A stretch of 64,000 nt of DNA from Pelagibacterales bacterium SAG-MED39 (GCA_014653625.1 JACWEI010000002.1:48580-112579), one strand, 5' to 3'. Counted from the first letter of the stretch, positions 8,874 through 19,953 are shown. Program-made: numbers and translations. The notes: generated from the sequence alone by a model not told the origin.

Positions 8874-9882
8874 ATTTCTTATTTAAATAAAGAAAATAAA
8901 TAGATGAACTAACTAAGAAAATTGAACTTAATTGGTGCATAGCTGCAATATATATCTGTGCACCATAGATTATTGTAAAAATACCCAAAACAATTTGTAA
9001 TAAAATAAAAAAACCTAAAATATTTATAGACCTATAAAGATTGTACATTTTGTTCATATAGATTTTGCAAAAAATAAACAAATAAAAGAGTAAAATTAAA
9101 TATGCTAAATTTCTATGCATAAATTGAACTAAAGATGGATCACTAAAGGCAGATAATCTAAACAAATTTAATTCATTATTATCATCAGGGAAAAAAGAAT
9201 TACCCATAGCAGGCCAGGTATTATAGATTTTACCAGCATCCATTCCTGATACAAAAGCACCTATTACTATTTGTATAAATAATAACATTAGAAATATGAA
9301 TGGTATAACAAAATTAATTTTGGTTGAAATATTGTTATTAACTCTAATATTCAAATAATTCCAAAAAATTAAAGATAATATCAGGAATGCAATCAATAAA
9401 TGAACAGATAGTCTAAAATGACTTACGTCAACTCTACCAACTAAACCACTACTAACCATATACCATCCAATAAATCCTTGAAAGCAAATAAGAAAAAAAA
9501 TTATATACAAATTTAATAATTTAGAAAATTCAATCTTGAATGAAAAATAAATCAAAGGTATCAAATAACTAATTCCTATCAATCTTCCTAAAAATCTGTG
9601 AATCCATTCCCACCAAAAAATTATTTTAAATTCATTTAATGACATATTGTAATTTTGTAATTTAAACTCAGGAATTTTTTTATAAAGGTTAAAATACATC
9701 TCCCAATCATTTTGATTTAAAGGAGGCAAGAAGCCCGAAAATAACTGCCATTCAGTTATTGAAAGACCTGAGTCTGTTAATCTTGTAAGACCTCCAACAA
9801 CTATCGTTATTGAGATAAACCAAAACATTGTAATTAACCAAACAGATAGTTGATTATTAATTTTTGTATTTATTGTATACAT
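8866..9882 (-). CDS. ctaA: heme A synthase (COX15/CtaA)
   Basis: VGGLTRLTDSGLSITEWQ, WEWIHRFLGRLIG, MHRNLAY, AMHQLSS; start set at MYTINTK rather than the 10029 ATG. Confidence 0.93.
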   Translation of the reverse strand: MYTINTKINNQLSVWLITMFWFISITIVVGGLTRLTDSGLSITEWQLFSGFLPPLNQNDWEMYFNLYKKIPEFKLQNYNMSLNEFKIIFWWEWIHRFLGRLIGISYLIPLIYFSFKIEFSKLLNLYIIFFLICFQGFIGWYMVSSGLVGRVDVSHFRLSVHLLIAFLILSLIFWNYLNIRVNNNISTKINFVIPFIFLMLLFIQIVIGAFVSGMDAGKIYNTWPAMGNSFFPDDNNELNLFRLSAFSDPSLVQFMHRNLAYLILLFYLFIFCKIYMNKMYNLYRSINILGFFILLQIVLGIFTIIYGAQIYIAAMHQLSSIFLVSSSIYFLYLNKKFN

Positions 9883-9925
9883 AGACGCATAAATATAATA
9901 ATTTTTTAATAATCCAAATATATAA

Positions 9926-10213
9926 ATGTCGCCATTAAAAAGAAAGAAACTAAGTAAGATTAGATTTGAGTTAGATAAATTAGATAATTCTTTAATGAGA
10001 ATAATTAAGAAAAGAACAAATTTAGTCAAAAAAGTTTTAGCTTTAAAGGATAAAAAAAATCAAATAGTTGACTACAAAAGAATACAATACATATTAAGAA
10101 ATATTAAAAAAAAATCTTTAAAAAATAAAATTGATCCAAAAATTACTCAAAAAATATGGAAAAATATGATTTATGCGTATATAGATTTCGAGAAAAGAAA
10201 CTTTAAAAAATAA
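9926..10213 (+). CDS. chorismate mutase, AroQ-type
   Basis: LDKLDNSLMRIIKKRTNLVKKVLALKDKK...DYKRIQYILRNI helical pattern of type II chorismate mutase. Confidence 0.8.
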   Translation: MSPLKRKKLSKIRFELDKLDNSLMRIIKKRTNLVKKVLALKDKKNQIVDYKRIQYILRNIKKKSLKNKIDPKITQKIWKNMIYAYIDFEKRNFKK

Positions 10214-10405
10214 TTATTTACTATGTGGTGGTAGTTTTTTTTCCACAAAAACTTCATGCTTACGCGTAGCTGGATTATATTTTTTTGCTTTAAGCTTAAT
10301 TTTTGCTTTTTCACCACCGGCTGGTTTTTTTACATAATAGAAAAAAGAACTATCAGGTTTTGACTCGGGAACAAGCCTTACTTTTATGTGTGTTTTTTTT
10401 GCCAT
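10214..10405 (-). CDS. rpmG: 50S ribosomal protein L33
   Basis: MAKKTHIKVRLVPES...YVKKPAGGEKAKIKLKAKKYNPATRKHEVFVEKK. Confidence 0.85.
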   Translation of the reverse strand: MAKKTHIKVRLVPESKPDSSFFYYVKKPAGGEKAKIKLKAKKYNPATRKHEVFVEKKLPPHSK

Positions 10406-10411
10406 TGTATT

Positions 10412-10777
10412 TTAATATTTTAATTTTTTTATAATATTAGATATTTTTACTAATTTGTTTTTTAAATTATCAGTTCTTATAGAATGATTTGAAATTTCGT
10501 CAAGTTTTAATGGTTTACCATTATTTAAAATTTTTTTAACACCATTAATGGTCATGCCCTGTTGTTTTAACAAAAATTTAACTTTTTTTAATAAATTAAT
10601 GTTTTTTTCATCATAATATCTTCTTTTACCATTGAATATTTTAGGTTTAATTTGTTTAAATTCTTTTTCCCAAAAACGAATAGTATGAGTTGATAAAGAT
10701 TGTCCTTTTTTTGATTTTAATTCTAAAATTTTAGCAACTTCTCCAATTGTTTTATATGCGTTATTGTTTTTATTCAT
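10412..10777 (-). CDS. MerR family transcriptional regulator
   Basis: YKTIGEVAKILE...LSTHTIRFWEKEFKQIKPKIFNGKRRYYDEKNI; start chosen at MNKNNNAYKTIGE. Confidence 0.88.
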   Translation of the reverse strand: MNKNNNAYKTIGEVAKILELKSKKGQSLSTHTIRFWEKEFKQIKPKIFNGKRRYYDEKNINLLKKVKFLLKQQGMTINGVKKILNNGKPLKLDEISNHSIRTDNLKNKLVKISNIIKKLKY

Positions 10778-11069
10778 TTTCTTTTGAATTAACAATTTTT
10801 TTGAAGTCTTTGGATGGTTTAAAAAGAACAACTTCCCTACTTGATATAATTTTATTTTCTTTAGTTTTAGGATTTCTACCAATTCTCTCCTTTTTATTTC
10901 TTACAGAAAAAGTTCCAAAATTTGAGATTTTTATTTTTTTTGTTTCTTTTAAATTAGTTATAATCATGGAGAAAAATTCATCTATTAAATTTTCAGATAC
11001 ATGTTTGGAGAAGCCAATCTGCATATAAATAATATTAACTAAATCTTTTTTAGTTAAATTGATTCGCAT
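10770..11069 (-). CDS. ihfA: integration host factor alpha-like HU/IHF protein
   Basis: LTKKDLVNIIYMQIGFSKHVSENLIDEFF...IKISNFGTFSVRNKKERIGRNPKTKE. Confidence 0.88.
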   Translation of the reverse strand: MRINLTKKDLVNIIYMQIGFSKHVSENLIDEFFSMIITNLKETKKIKISNFGTFSVRNKKERIGRNPKTKENKIISSREVVLFKPSKDFKKIVNSKENE

Positions 11070-11070
11070 T

Positions 11071-12072
11071 TTAAATATTATACTTTATTTTTTTTATTAA
11101 ATCACCTTTTACAATTTTATTGCAAACATCAAGTGAGTTTGCAAAACCAATTAAGTCTGTACCACCGTGACTTTTAACAACTGGGGAGTCTAAACCAATG
11201 AATATTGCGCCATTGTATTGCCTTGGATCAAGACGTTTTTTAAATTTTTTCAAATTAAAAAAATTTAATAACGAAGAAATTTTTCCTACTAAATTACCTG
11301 TTAAAGCCTTTTTTAATTCACTAGTAATGAAATTTGCTGTTCCTTCGGCAGTTTTTAGAGCAACATTGCCAGTGAAACCATCTGAAACAATTACATTTAC
11401 TTCACCATTCATTAACTCATTACCCTCAATGTAGCCAGAAAAGTTAAAATCATTAGATTTTTTTTTATTAAGTATTTGGAATGTTTCTTTGATTATTTCA
11501 TTACCTTTAAGCTCTTCAGAACCAATATTTAATAGGGCAACATTAGGTTTATCATTAGGATAAAGAGACTTATATAAAGATGACCCCATGATAGAGAAAT
11601 CAACTAAATTTTTAGCGCTACATTCTATATTAGCACCTAAATCTAGAACCACACTCATACCTTTTCTATTAGGCCATAAAGCTGACAAAGCTGGCTTATC
11701 AATGTTTTCTATCATCTTTAAATTTAATTTTGCTATGACAAGTAAAGCTCCTGTATTTCCAGCTGAAATTATTATATCAGCTTCTTTTTTTTTTACGCTT
11801 TCAACAGCTAACCACATACTTGTATCTTTTCCTCTTTTTGCAGCTTCCAAAGGACTATCCGTACTTTTAACAAAATTTTCTGTGTGAATTATTTTATAAA
11901 AATCTTTATTTAATCTATTTTTTAAGTGTTCTTGAATTTCATCTTTATTGCCAAAAATCAAAAAATAGTTATCGTTTTTTTTACTGTGATGATGAATTAT
12001 ACCATCAATTATTTTTTTTGGTGAGTTATCACCACCCATTGCATCAATTGCAATTTTAATTAAGTCTGACAT
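11071..12072 (-). CDS. plsX: phosphate acyltransferase
   Basis: IAIDAMGGDNSP, VIVSDGFTGNVALKTAEG. Confidence 0.96.
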   Translation of the reverse strand: MSDLIKIAIDAMGGDNSPKKIIDGIIHHHSKKNDNYFLIFGNKDEIQEHLKNRLNKDFYKIIHTENFVKSTDSPLEAAKRGKDTSMWLAVESVKKKEADIIISAGNTGALLVIAKLNLKMIENIDKPALSALWPNRKGMSVVLDLGANIECSAKNLVDFSIMGSSLYKSLYPNDKPNVALLNIGSEELKGNEIIKETFQILNKKKSNDFNFSGYIEGNELMNGEVNVIVSDGFTGNVALKTAEGTANFITSELKKALTGNLVGKISSLLNFFNLKKFKKRLDPRQYNGAIFIGLDSPVVKSHGGTDLIGFANSLDVCNKIVKGDLIKKIKYNI

Positions 12073-12092
12073 TAATCAACTTTTTTAAAAAA

Positions 12093-12275
12093 TTAATCTT
12101 CTGGATCTAAAATTTGACGACCTTTATACATTCCAGTTTTTAAATCTAAGTGATGAGATAATCTATATTCACCTGATTTTTTATCTTCAATAATATTTTT
12201 TGAAGAAAATTTCATATTCTTAGCTCTCCTCATTCCAGTTCTTGAGGGTGTTTGTTTACGTTTTGGTACAGCCAT
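12093..12275 (-). CDS. rpmF: 50S ribosomal protein L32
   Basis: [18 protein letters not shown]... Confidence 0.97.
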   Translation of the reverse strand: MAVPKRKQTPSRTGMRRAKNMKFSSKNIIEDKKSGEYRLSHHLDLKTGMYKGRQILDPED

Positions 12276-12277
12276 AA

Positions 12278-12745
12278 TTAACCGTTACTTACACTTTTTA
12301 AATAAAAATTCAAATTTTTTTTTGATAAATTTTGTCTATATTCCTCAAAATATCCAACTAAATAATCAATTTTGGCAAAATTTTCAAGATAATTAGAAAT
12401 TACTTTTTTTTTATCTTTTTTATCTAAATTATCCCAAAAATGTATTTCAGAAATAATTGAATGAAAAAGATTTATATAATCTTTCATTTTTTTATTAATT
12501 GATTGGTCTCCATAACCAATTTCACGAATACTAAGTTCAATTTGTCTAAAATTAAAATCATAAATTTTTTGAAGTATAACAGAATTTTTTTCTGATTTAA
12601 AATTGTTTAGAAAAAAGGCAAAATGAAGTAAAAAGATTAATAATCTATCAGAAAAAACATCTTGTTTATTAAGACCTTTGTATAGATTTTTATTAGTAGT
12701 TAAATTAATTAAATTATTGTAAATATTCATATATTCAATGCTCAT
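12278..12745 (-). CDS. ubiquinol-cytochrome c chaperone (CBP3-like) family protein
   Basis: [14 protein letters not shown]...[31 protein letters not shown]; next to bamE as in other alphaproteobacteria. Confidence 0.75.
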   Translation of the reverse strand: MSIEYMNIYNNLINLTTNKNLYKGLNKQDVFSDRLLIFLLHFAFFLNNFKSEKNSVILQKIYDFNFRQIELSIREIGYGDQSINKKMKDYINLFHSIISEIHFWDNLDKKDKKKVISNYLENFAKIDYLVGYFEEYRQNLSKKNLNFYLKSVSNG

Positions 12746-13208
12746 GATAAAAAATATACTTATTATCCTTATAATTTTTTTAAACGCAAGTTGTTCTTTT
12801 AACAAAGTCGTAAAACATCATGGTATCCACTTTTTAGAAAAAAAACAAAAAAACTTAAAAATTTATGAAACTAACAGAAATGATACGAAAATTTTATTAG
12901 GCTCACCTTCTACGATAGGCACTTTTGATAATGATATTTGGATTTATATTGAAAGAAAAACTACTGTAAGTGAATTAAGAACTTTAGGTAGAAAAAAATT
13001 ACTTATTAATAATGCACTAGTTCTTGAATTTGATAATAGAGGTCTTTTAGTCAAAAAAGATTTTTACAATAAAGATCAAATGAACAAATTAAAATTTTCA
13101 GATAAGGAGACAAAAGTACTAGATAAAAAGAAAGGTTTTGTCTCATCAGTTCTAACTACTTTAAGACAAAAAATAAATGATCCTCTTGGCAAAAGAAAAG
13201 CTAGATAA
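12744..13208 (+). CDS. bamE: outer membrane protein assembly factor BamE (SmpA/OmlA lipoprotein)
   Basis: NASCS lipobox, 'ETNRNDTKILLGSPSTIGTFDNDIWIYIERKTT'. Confidence 0.85.
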   Translation: MIKNILIILIIFLNASCSFNKVVKHHGIHFLEKKQKNLKIYETNRNDTKILLGSPSTIGTFDNDIWIYIERKTTVSELRTLGRKKLLINNALVLEFDNRGLLVKKDFYNKDQMNKLKFSDKETKVLDKKKGFVSSVLTTLRQKINDPLGKRKAR

Positions 13209-13234
13209 GTAGAGTTTGTTAATTTTTAATTATA

Positions 13235-15340
13235 TTAGCCTGCTATTACAGCTAATAACAATAAAGCTACAATATTTGTAATCTTAATCATCGGGTTCAC
13301 AGCAGGTCCTGCGGTGTCTTTATATGGGTCACCAACGGTGTCTCCGGTTACAGCGGCCTTATGAGCCTCTGAACCCTTACCACCATGATGTCCATCTTCA
13401 ATATATTTTTTTGCATTATCCCATGCACCCCCACCTGCAGTCATTGAAACAGCTACAAATAATCCAGTTATAATAACGCCTAACAACATTGCTCCAACTG
13501 ATGCTAATGCAGCTACCTGACCACCAATAGCAAAAATAATAAAGTATAGTACAATTGGTGACAATACTGGTAATAATGATGGTATAATCATTTCTTTAAT
13601 CGCTGCGACTGTTAATAAATCAACAAGCTTTGCGTAATCAGGTTTTTGTTTTCTCTTCATTATACCTGGGTATTTCTTGAATTGTCTTCTTACTTCAACC
13701 ACTACAGCACCACCAGCTCTACCGACAGCCTGCATTCCCATTGAACCAAATAAATATGGAAGCATTCCACCAATTAATAAACCTACGACAACATATGGAT
13801 TTGATAAATCAAAAGTAACAACAATTCCCTCAAGTGTAGATCCTGCTTCTTTTGAAAAATGTTTTATATCTTCTGTATATGCTGCAAAAAGAACCAAAGC
13901 TCCCAATCCTGCAGAACCTATTGCATATCCTTTCGTTACAGCTTTTGTTGTGTTTCCAACAGCATCAAGTGCATCTGTAGTTTTTCTCACATTGTTTGGC
14001 AGTTTAGACATTTCAGCTATACCACCCGCATTATCAGTAACAGGACCATAAGCATCTAGTGCAACAACCATTCCAGCTAAAGCCAACATAGTTGTAACTG
14101 CAATTGCAATTCCATAAAGACCAGCAATATGATTGGTTGCCAATATTCCAGTAACAATAATTAAGGCTGGAATTGCTGTAGCTTCTAGTGAAACAGCCAA
14201 TCCTTGAATAACATTAGTTCCATGACCCGTAGTAGATGAACTAGCTACACTTCTAACAGGTCTGTAATTAGTTCCTGTGTAATACTCAGTAACCCAAATT
14301 AATAAACCTGTTATTATTAAACCTATAATTCCACAATAGTATAAACTCATACCTGAAAAAACTTTATTTTCTAAATTATATGTATTGTCTAAACCTAATA
14401 CATAGTCAGTAACTGGATAAAGTATTATTAGTGACGAAACAGCTGAAACTACAAAGCCTTTGTACAATGCATTCATTACATTTTTACTTTTACCTAATTT
14501 TACAAAAAATGTACCTAATATGGATGTTAGAATACAAGCTCCACCAATAGTTAAAGGATATATCATCATAGACATATCACCTTGGAAAAAAATAGATGAC
14601 AAAACCATTGTAGCAACAATAGTAACTGCATATGTTTCAAATAAATCAGCTGCCATACCCGCACAGTCACCTACGTTATCACCAACATTGTCAGCAATTA
14701 CAGCTGGATTTCTAGGATCGTCCTCTGGTATACCTGCTTCAACTTTTCCTACTAGGTCAGCTCCTACATCGGCTCCTTTTGTAAATATACCCCCACCTAA
14801 TCTTGCAAAAATCGATATTAAAGAAGCTCCAAATCCTAAAGCAACTAAAGCATTTACAATTTCTCTTTCATCAACATTAAATTTTAATAGTAAATAATAA
14901 TAAACAGCAATTGATAATAATGCCAAACCAGCAACCAACATTCCTGTTACTGCACCAGATTTAAAAGCAACAGATAGACCACTTGCCAAACCTTTTCTTG
15001 ATGCTTCAGCAGTTCTTACATTCGCCTCAACCGATACTAACATACCAACATATCCGGCTATACCTGATAACGTGGCACCTATTAAGTAACCTAAACCAAC
15101 AAGTGGACTAAAAGCTACACTTACTATTACCAATACAACTACACCAACAATTGCAATAGTTTTATATTGTCTTGCTAAATATGCTTTAGCACCAATTTGA
15201 ATAGCTGAAGCTATTTCTTGCATTTTAGAATTTCCTGCACTTGAGCTTAAAATATTTTTTCCAGTAAAATATCCATAAACAATAGATAAAAAACCTGCTG
15301 CAATAGTATATAAAAGAATAGTTTCAACGTTTGAGTTCAT
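13235..15340 (-). CDS. hppA: membrane-bound proton-translocating pyrophosphatase
   Basis: [54 protein letters not shown]. Confidence 0.98.
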   Translation of the reverse strand: MNSNVETILLYTIAAGFLSIVYGYFTGKNILSSSAGNSKMQEIASAIQIGAKAYLARQYKTIAIVGVVVLVIVSVAFSPLVGLGYLIGATLSGIAGYVGMLVSVEANVRTAEASRKGLASGLSVAFKSGAVTGMLVAGLALLSIAVYYYLLLKFNVDEREIVNALVALGFGASLISIFARLGGGIFTKGADVGADLVGKVEAGIPEDDPRNPAVIADNVGDNVGDCAGMAADLFETYAVTIVATMVLSSIFFQGDMSMMIYPLTIGGACILTSILGTFFVKLGKSKNVMNALYKGFVVSAVSSLIILYPVTDYVLGLDNTYNLENKVFSGMSLYYCGIIGLIITGLLIWVTEYYTGTNYRPVRSVASSSTTGHGTNVIQGLAVSLEATAIPALIIVTGILATNHIAGLYGIAIAVTTMLALAGMVVALDAYGPVTDNAGGIAEMSKLPNNVRKTTDALDAVGNTTKAVTKGYAIGSAGLGALVLFAAYTEDIKHFSKEAGSTLEGIVVTFDLSNPYVVVGLLIGGMLPYLFGSMGMQAVGRAGGAVVVEVRRQFKKYPGIMKRKQKPDYAKLVDLLTVAAIKEMIIPSLLPVLSPIVLYFIIFAIGGQVAALASVGAMLLGVIITGLFVAVSMTAGGGAWDNAKKYIEDGHHGGKGSEAHKAAVTGDTVGDPYKDTAGPAVNPMIKITNIVALLLLAVIAG

Positions 15341-15422
15341 ATAGACCTTAAATAAGTTGTTGGTTGTTAGTTATTAAAAACCGCACAATACAAAAAAGTA
15401 TATAAAAGGCAATAATTAACTT

Positions 15423-16382
15423 TTAAAATTGATGATAATAACCTTTGTCTTTAAGCCTAATTTTCTTCCCTTTTTGATCAATAACTTGAGATTTTTGGGA
15501 TATCGAACAAATTTTTCCTATTTTAGAAATCTTAATATTCAATGTTTTGCTAAATTTATTAATGATTCTGGATTTAGATGGATTGGCTGTAAACAGAATT
15601 TGATAATCATCTCCTTTTGAAAAAAAATTTTTTTTATTTAATTTTTTAAGTTTTATTAATTCTTTTAGACTTTTTGATATAGGTATCTTATCAAAAAATA
15701 ATTTGTAAGATAATTTTTGTTTATTTATAAGTTTTTCCAAATCTGTAATTAATCCATCAGAAATATCTATAGAAGTATTAGCAAATAATAATAACTTATT
15801 TATAAGTGTGAGATGAAGATTTGGTAAGTAATACTTATTTATAAAATATTTTTTTAGGTTTTTATTTAAATTGATACGTTTCTTTAAAATCTTTAGTCCA
15901 GTATAACTATCTCCTAAATTACCTGTAACATAAATGTCATCACCTAACTTAGCATTATTTCTAGGCACTATTTTTTTTGAAAATCCAACAGAAGTAATTG
16001 AAAAACTTAGTTTATTTGAGAAAACTGTGTCACCTCCACCTAGAAAAATTTTATATTTTTTTTGTTCTTGATTTAAAGATTTAGAAATTTTTTTTAAATT
16101 TGTTTCTGAAAATGTTTTCTTATTACCTGAGCCAGAAATAAAATAATATAAAGGTTTAACACCTTTACAAACAAGATCTGATATAGAAGATCTAATGATT
16201 TTTTTTATTACTAAATCAGGTTTTTTAAAATCAATAAAATGTATACCTTGTATATAAGTATCTACTGATATTACTAATTTTCTTGATTTACTAAAAAAAA
16301 CATCATCATTTAATCTAAATGAACCTTTATTATTTTTGGATAGTTTAGAAAAATACTTATTTATTAAGTCAAACTCATGCAT
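15423..16382 (-). CDS. thiL: thiamine-monophosphate kinase
   Basis: VISVDTYIQGIHF, YFISGSGNKK, YVTGNLGDSYTGLKIL, SIDISDGLITDLEKL, FSKGDDYQILF. Confidence 0.9.
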   Translation of the reverse strand: MHEFDLINKYFSKLSKNNKGSFRLNDDVFFSKSRKLVISVDTYIQGIHFIDFKKPDLVIKKIIRSSISDLVCKGVKPLYYFISGSGNKKTFSETNLKKISKSLNQEQKKYKIFLGGGDTVFSNKLSFSITSVGFSKKIVPRNNAKLGDDIYVTGNLGDSYTGLKILKKRINLNKNLKKYFINKYYLPNLHLTLINKLLLFANTSIDISDGLITDLEKLINKQKLSYKLFFDKIPISKSLKELIKLKKLNKKNFFSKGDDYQILFTANPSKSRIINKFSKTLNIKISKIGKICSISQKSQVIDQKGKKIRLKDKGYYHQF

Positions 16383-16779
16383 TAGATGATCTTAGTTTTT
16401 TAGCAATATTATCTAATAAAGCATTCAAATATTTTGTTTGAGAATCATCTATAAAAAAGTTTGACGCATCAAGATATTCTTTAATTATTATTTTCATAGA
16501 TAAATTTGGTTTATACAAAAACTCATAAGTAGCTGACTTTAAAATAACCTGAAATAATTTATCTAAATTATTTAAAGAAAATTTTTCACCTAAATTTTTG
16601 TCTAGTTCTTCAAGGATTATATCATTACGCTCTATCGTACCTGAAACAATATCTTTAATAAATTTTTTAAACCTATGTTTTGGATAGGTTAGTTCTTCAT
16701 CATTATTATAAAATTTACCATATAATTTTTGAATAATTATTACTCTAGGATTATTTTTAGGACTAAATGAGGTTTTCAT
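16375..16779 (-). CDS. nusB: transcription antitermination factor NusB
   Basis: Position between ribH and thiL; helical sequence with KEYLDASNFFIDD and C-terminal NALLDNIAKKLR. Confidence 0.88.
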   Translation of the reverse strand: MKTSFSPKNNPRVIIIQKLYGKFYNNDEELTYPKHRFKKFIKDIVSGTIERNDIILEELDKNLGEKFSLNNLDKLFQVILKSATYEFLYKPNLSMKIIIKEYLDASNFFIDDSQTKYLNALLDNIAKKLRSSNA

Positions 16780-17168
16780 TTTTGTGATAAAACTGACAAA
16801 ACAGCATTAGCAGCTTCAGCACCCTTTTTTTTTCTAGCCTTTGCTTGCTTCATATTTAAGCAAGTTATTATACCATTACCAATTGGTTTTTTTGAATTGA
16901 TAGACATATTCATAATTGCATCTGTGGATGCTTGTGAAATAAAATCGAAATGTGGAGTTTGTCCTTTTATTACACAACCAAGCGCAATAAACCCGTCAAA
17001 TTTTTTTATATTTCTTGAGATTGTAACCGGAATTTCAAATACTCCGGGAACAGTTATGATTTTTACTTTTGAATTTTTAGGCAATAAATTTGTGGCACTT
17101 TTCAATAAACTACTTGATATGTCTTTATAATAATTAGCATTAACTATTAAAAATTTTTTATTCATCAA
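16776..17168 (-). CDS. ribH: 6,7-dimethyl-8-ribityllumazine synthase
   Basis: TVPGVFEIPVTI, FDGFIALGCVIKGQTPHFDFIS. Confidence 0.95.
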   Translation of the reverse strand: MMNKKFLIVNANYYKDISSSLLKSATNLLPKNSKVKIITVPGVFEIPVTISRNIKKFDGFIALGCVIKGQTPHFDFISQASTDAIMNMSINSKKPIGNGIITCLNMKQAKARKKKGAEAANAVLSVLSQK

Positions 17169-18265
17169 ATTAACTCTTGTTTAGTTATCTTTATATCATA
17201 ACCTTCTAAACCAATAACCTTTTTTGGTGATTTTGTTATTAATATCATTTTTTTAATTTTTAAATCTTTAATTATTTGAGCACCAATCCCATAATTTCTT
17301 ATTAATTTATCATTGCCTTTTTTATAAAAATCTTTGTTCTTATAATCTTTAAGAGTTTGTGTGACTGACTTAAGATTTATGTCTTTGATAAAAACCAAGA
17401 TACAATTATTGAATTTTTTAAAGTAATTTAAAGTTTTATTAAATGAATTGGGCAATTCTTGATTAATCAAATAATTATGTACTACGTTAGAAGAAATTAC
17501 TCTTACTCTTGGAATAGTACTTTTTTTGATATTTCCTTTTACCAAGGCAAAATGTTCTGATCCATCAAGTAAATTTTCATATATTTTAATCTTATAACTT
17601 TGATTTTTAACTTTAATATCAGAGGATTTTTTAAGTTTAATTAATTTTTCTTTTTTTAAACGATAAGAAATTAAATCTTCAATTTTTCCAATCTTTAATT
17701 TGTGTTTATTGGCAAAGTTAAATAGATCTTGACCTTTGGCCATTGTGCCATCTTCATTCATTATTTCACAGATTACTGCCGAGTTATTTTTTTTTGCTAA
17801 TTTAGATATATCAACAGAAGCCTCGGTGTGCCCTGCTCTAACAAGTACTCCACCATCTTTTGCTATTATCGGAAAAACATGACCTGGTGACACAATATCT
17901 TTTTTATCTACATTTTTTTTAGATGCAATTCTTATAGTTCTGGCTCGATCTTTTGCTGAAATACCTGTTGTAATTCCTTTTTTCGCTTCAATAGATATAG
18001 TAAAGGCTGTTTTATTTCTAGATTGATTTATTGGAGACATGAGTGATAAATTCAATCTCTTTGCTTGTAAACTATCCATGGCTAAACAGATTAACCCCCT
18101 GCCGAATTTAGCCATAAAATTAATATTCTTTGAATTTGTATCACTTGTTGAAATTACCAAATCTCCCTCATTTTCTCTCTTTTCATCATCGACTAAAATA
18201 AACATACCACCCTTTTTGGCAATTTTAATAATTGTTTCTATTGATGAATAATTATTTTTTAACAT
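17165..18265 (-). CDS. ribB: 3,4-dihydroxy-2-butanone-4-phosphate synthase with degenerate GTP cyclohydrolase II-like C-terminus
   Basis: FILVDDEKRENEGDLVI, GHVFPIIAKDGGVLVRAGHTEASVD; C-terminal half lacks the GCH II Cys motif. Confidence 0.92.
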   Translation of the reverse strand: MLKNNYSSIETIIKIAKKGGMFILVDDEKRENEGDLVISTSDTNSKNINFMAKFGRGLICLAMDSLQAKRLNLSLMSPINQSRNKTAFTISIEAKKGITTGISAKDRARTIRIASKKNVDKKDIVSPGHVFPIIAKDGGVLVRAGHTEASVDISKLAKKNNSAVICEIMNEDGTMAKGQDLFNFANKHKLKIGKIEDLISYRLKKEKLIKLKKSSDIKVKNQSYKIKIYENLLDGSEHFALVKGNIKKSTIPRVRVISSNVVHNYLINQELPNSFNKTLNYFKKFNNCILVFIKDINLKSVTQTLKDYKNKDFYKKGNDKLIRNYGIGAQIIKDLKIKKMILITKSPKKVIGLEGYDIKITKQELI

Positions 18266-18845
18266 TGAAAAAATTTTTAACGTATTTTGAGAGAATATCT
18301 ATTTCTATATTTACAAGACTACCTTTTTTAACTTTTGACAAATTAGTCAATTTGAAAGTATGAGGTATTACCCAAATTTGAAAACCTTTTTTTGTTTTTT
18401 TAGAGATAGTTAGTGAAATTCCATTAATACATATTGATGCTTTTTCAATAATATTTTTTCTTTCTTTTAAATTAATTTCAAAGTCAAATATATAAGATTT
18501 ATCGACTTTTTTTACACTTAGAGTTCTACCAATTGTATCGATATGTCCCTGACATATATGGCCTGAAATCTTTTGACCATATTTTAGTGGTAGTTCTAGA
18601 TTTATTACATCATTGATATTTAGATACTTAAATTTTGATCGTTTAACAGTTTCGTTAGAAAGATAGAATTCCATAATCTTATTTTGAATTTTTATTAATG
18701 TTAAACAAACGCCATCGCATGCAATAGAAACTCCAATATCTTTCGAATTCAATTTGAGGTTTGATTTGACAAAAATATTAATACCTTTTGATCTTTTAGA
18801 TATTTTTTTAATAAAACCTTTATTAAATATAATTCCGTTAAACAT
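18252..18845 (-). CDS. ribE: riboflavin synthase alpha subunit
   Basis: MFNGII, GVCLTLI, SGHICQGHIDTIG, CINGISLTIS. Confidence 0.94.
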   Translation of the reverse strand: MFNGIIFNKGFIKKISKRSKGINIFVKSNLKLNSKDIGVSIACDGVCLTLIKIQNKIMEFYLSNETVKRSKFKYLNINDVINLELPLKYGQKISGHICQGHIDTIGRTLSVKKVDKSYIFDFEINLKERKNIIEKASICINGISLTISKKTKKGFQIWVIPHTFKLTNLSKVKKGSLVNIEIDILSKYVKNFFNVKK

Positions 18846-18846
18846 T

Positions 18847-19953
18847 TTATCTTTTATAGATTGTAATATTATCTTTGGCTAGTTTAGATGTAATTTTAGA
18901 TACCTTTTTATATTTTTCATTTAAAATTCCAAATGAAGTAAACCCCTGATTTATTTTAGTTATTCTTAAAATTTTAGGACTTTCAAATAAATAGAATGTA
19001 TCGATAAGTCTATTTTTTATTAGGTTCTTTGATATTTTATCACCACCTTCAACAAGTAAAGTTCTTGTACCTAAAGCATACAACTTTTTAAGGACTATCT
19101 TTAAGTCCAGTAATCCTTCATTATTTAATTTTGTTTTAATCAAAGCTATTCTTTTTTTTTTTAAAATTTTATTCTTTGCAATATTTGATGAATTATAAAA
19201 AATAATTGTATTATCCTTATTTGCTGATTTAAAAATATAGCTATTTAATTTGATATCTAAATTCTTATCTAAAATTATTCTTTTTGGCGAAAAATTCTCA
19301 TAACCTTTTAATCTGCAAGTCAACTTTGGATTATCTATATTAAGGGTTTTACTTGAAATCATTATTGAGTCATTTTTATAACGTAAATAATGAGTAATCT
19401 TATCTGAATTATTATCAGTTATTCTTTTAGTTCCTTTGCTATAAATCAATTTATTTTTTGAAACTGCAATTTTAGCTGTAACATAAGGTAATTTACTAGT
19501 TCGATTCTTAATATATGAATCGTAAAGATCTTTTGCATCTTTTTTTAAAAGACCTCTCTTAACTCTAATTTTTTTATTTGATAAAATCTTTAAACTTTTT
19601 CCTTTAACTCTCTTATCTATATCCTCCATTGAATAAATTAATTCACTAATACCACTTTTAATTATATTTTTTGTACAAGGTGGAGTCTTTCCGTAGTGAT
19701 TACAAGGTTCAAGGGTTACATACATTGTTGAACCTTTTAATTCTTCAAATGAGTTTTTTATTGCAATATATTCAGCATGTGGTCTTCCATTAAAGCCTGT
19801 TTGTCCGATAGATATGATTTTATTATTTTTAACAATCAAACAACCAACTGAAGGATTTTCACCAGTTAACCCTTTTCGAGCGCTTGCAAGATCTAAAGCA
19901 AGTCTCATATAATTTTTATCTTGAGATGTGAATTTATCTTTTTTTGAAGACAT
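18847..19953 (-). CDS. ribD: bifunctional riboflavin deaminase/reductase
   Basis: [41 protein letters not shown]-terminal reductase LLVEGGDK. Confidence 0.95.
   Translation of the reverse strand: MSSKKDKFTSQDKNYMRLALDLASARKGLTGENPSVGCLIVKNNKIISIGQTGFNGRPHAEYIAIKNSFEELKGSTMYVTLEPCNHYGKTPPCTKNIIKSGISELIYSMEDIDKRVKGKSLKILSNKKIRVKRGLLKKDAKDLYDSYIKNRTSKLPYVTAKIAVSKNKLIYSKGTKRITDNNSDKITHYLRYKNDSIMISSKTLNIDNPKLTCRLKGYENFSPKRIILDKNLDIKLNSYIFKSANKDNTIIFYNSSNIAKNKILKKKRIALIKTKLNNEGLLDLKIVLKKLYALGTRTLLVEGGDKISKNLIKNRLIDTFYLFESPKILRITKINQGFTSFGILNEKYKKVSKITSKLAKDNITIYKR

Noticed and set aside
9883-10029. N-terminal extension of the ctaA ORF to 10029
   Set aside because: Runs antisense into the chorismate mutase gene; the conserved CtaA sequence starts at MYTINTK (9882).
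13677-14897. Three + strand ORFs (124, 66 and 145 aa) antisense to hppA
   Set aside because: They mirror a well-supported conserved gene on the other strand; composition looks like reverse-complement translation.
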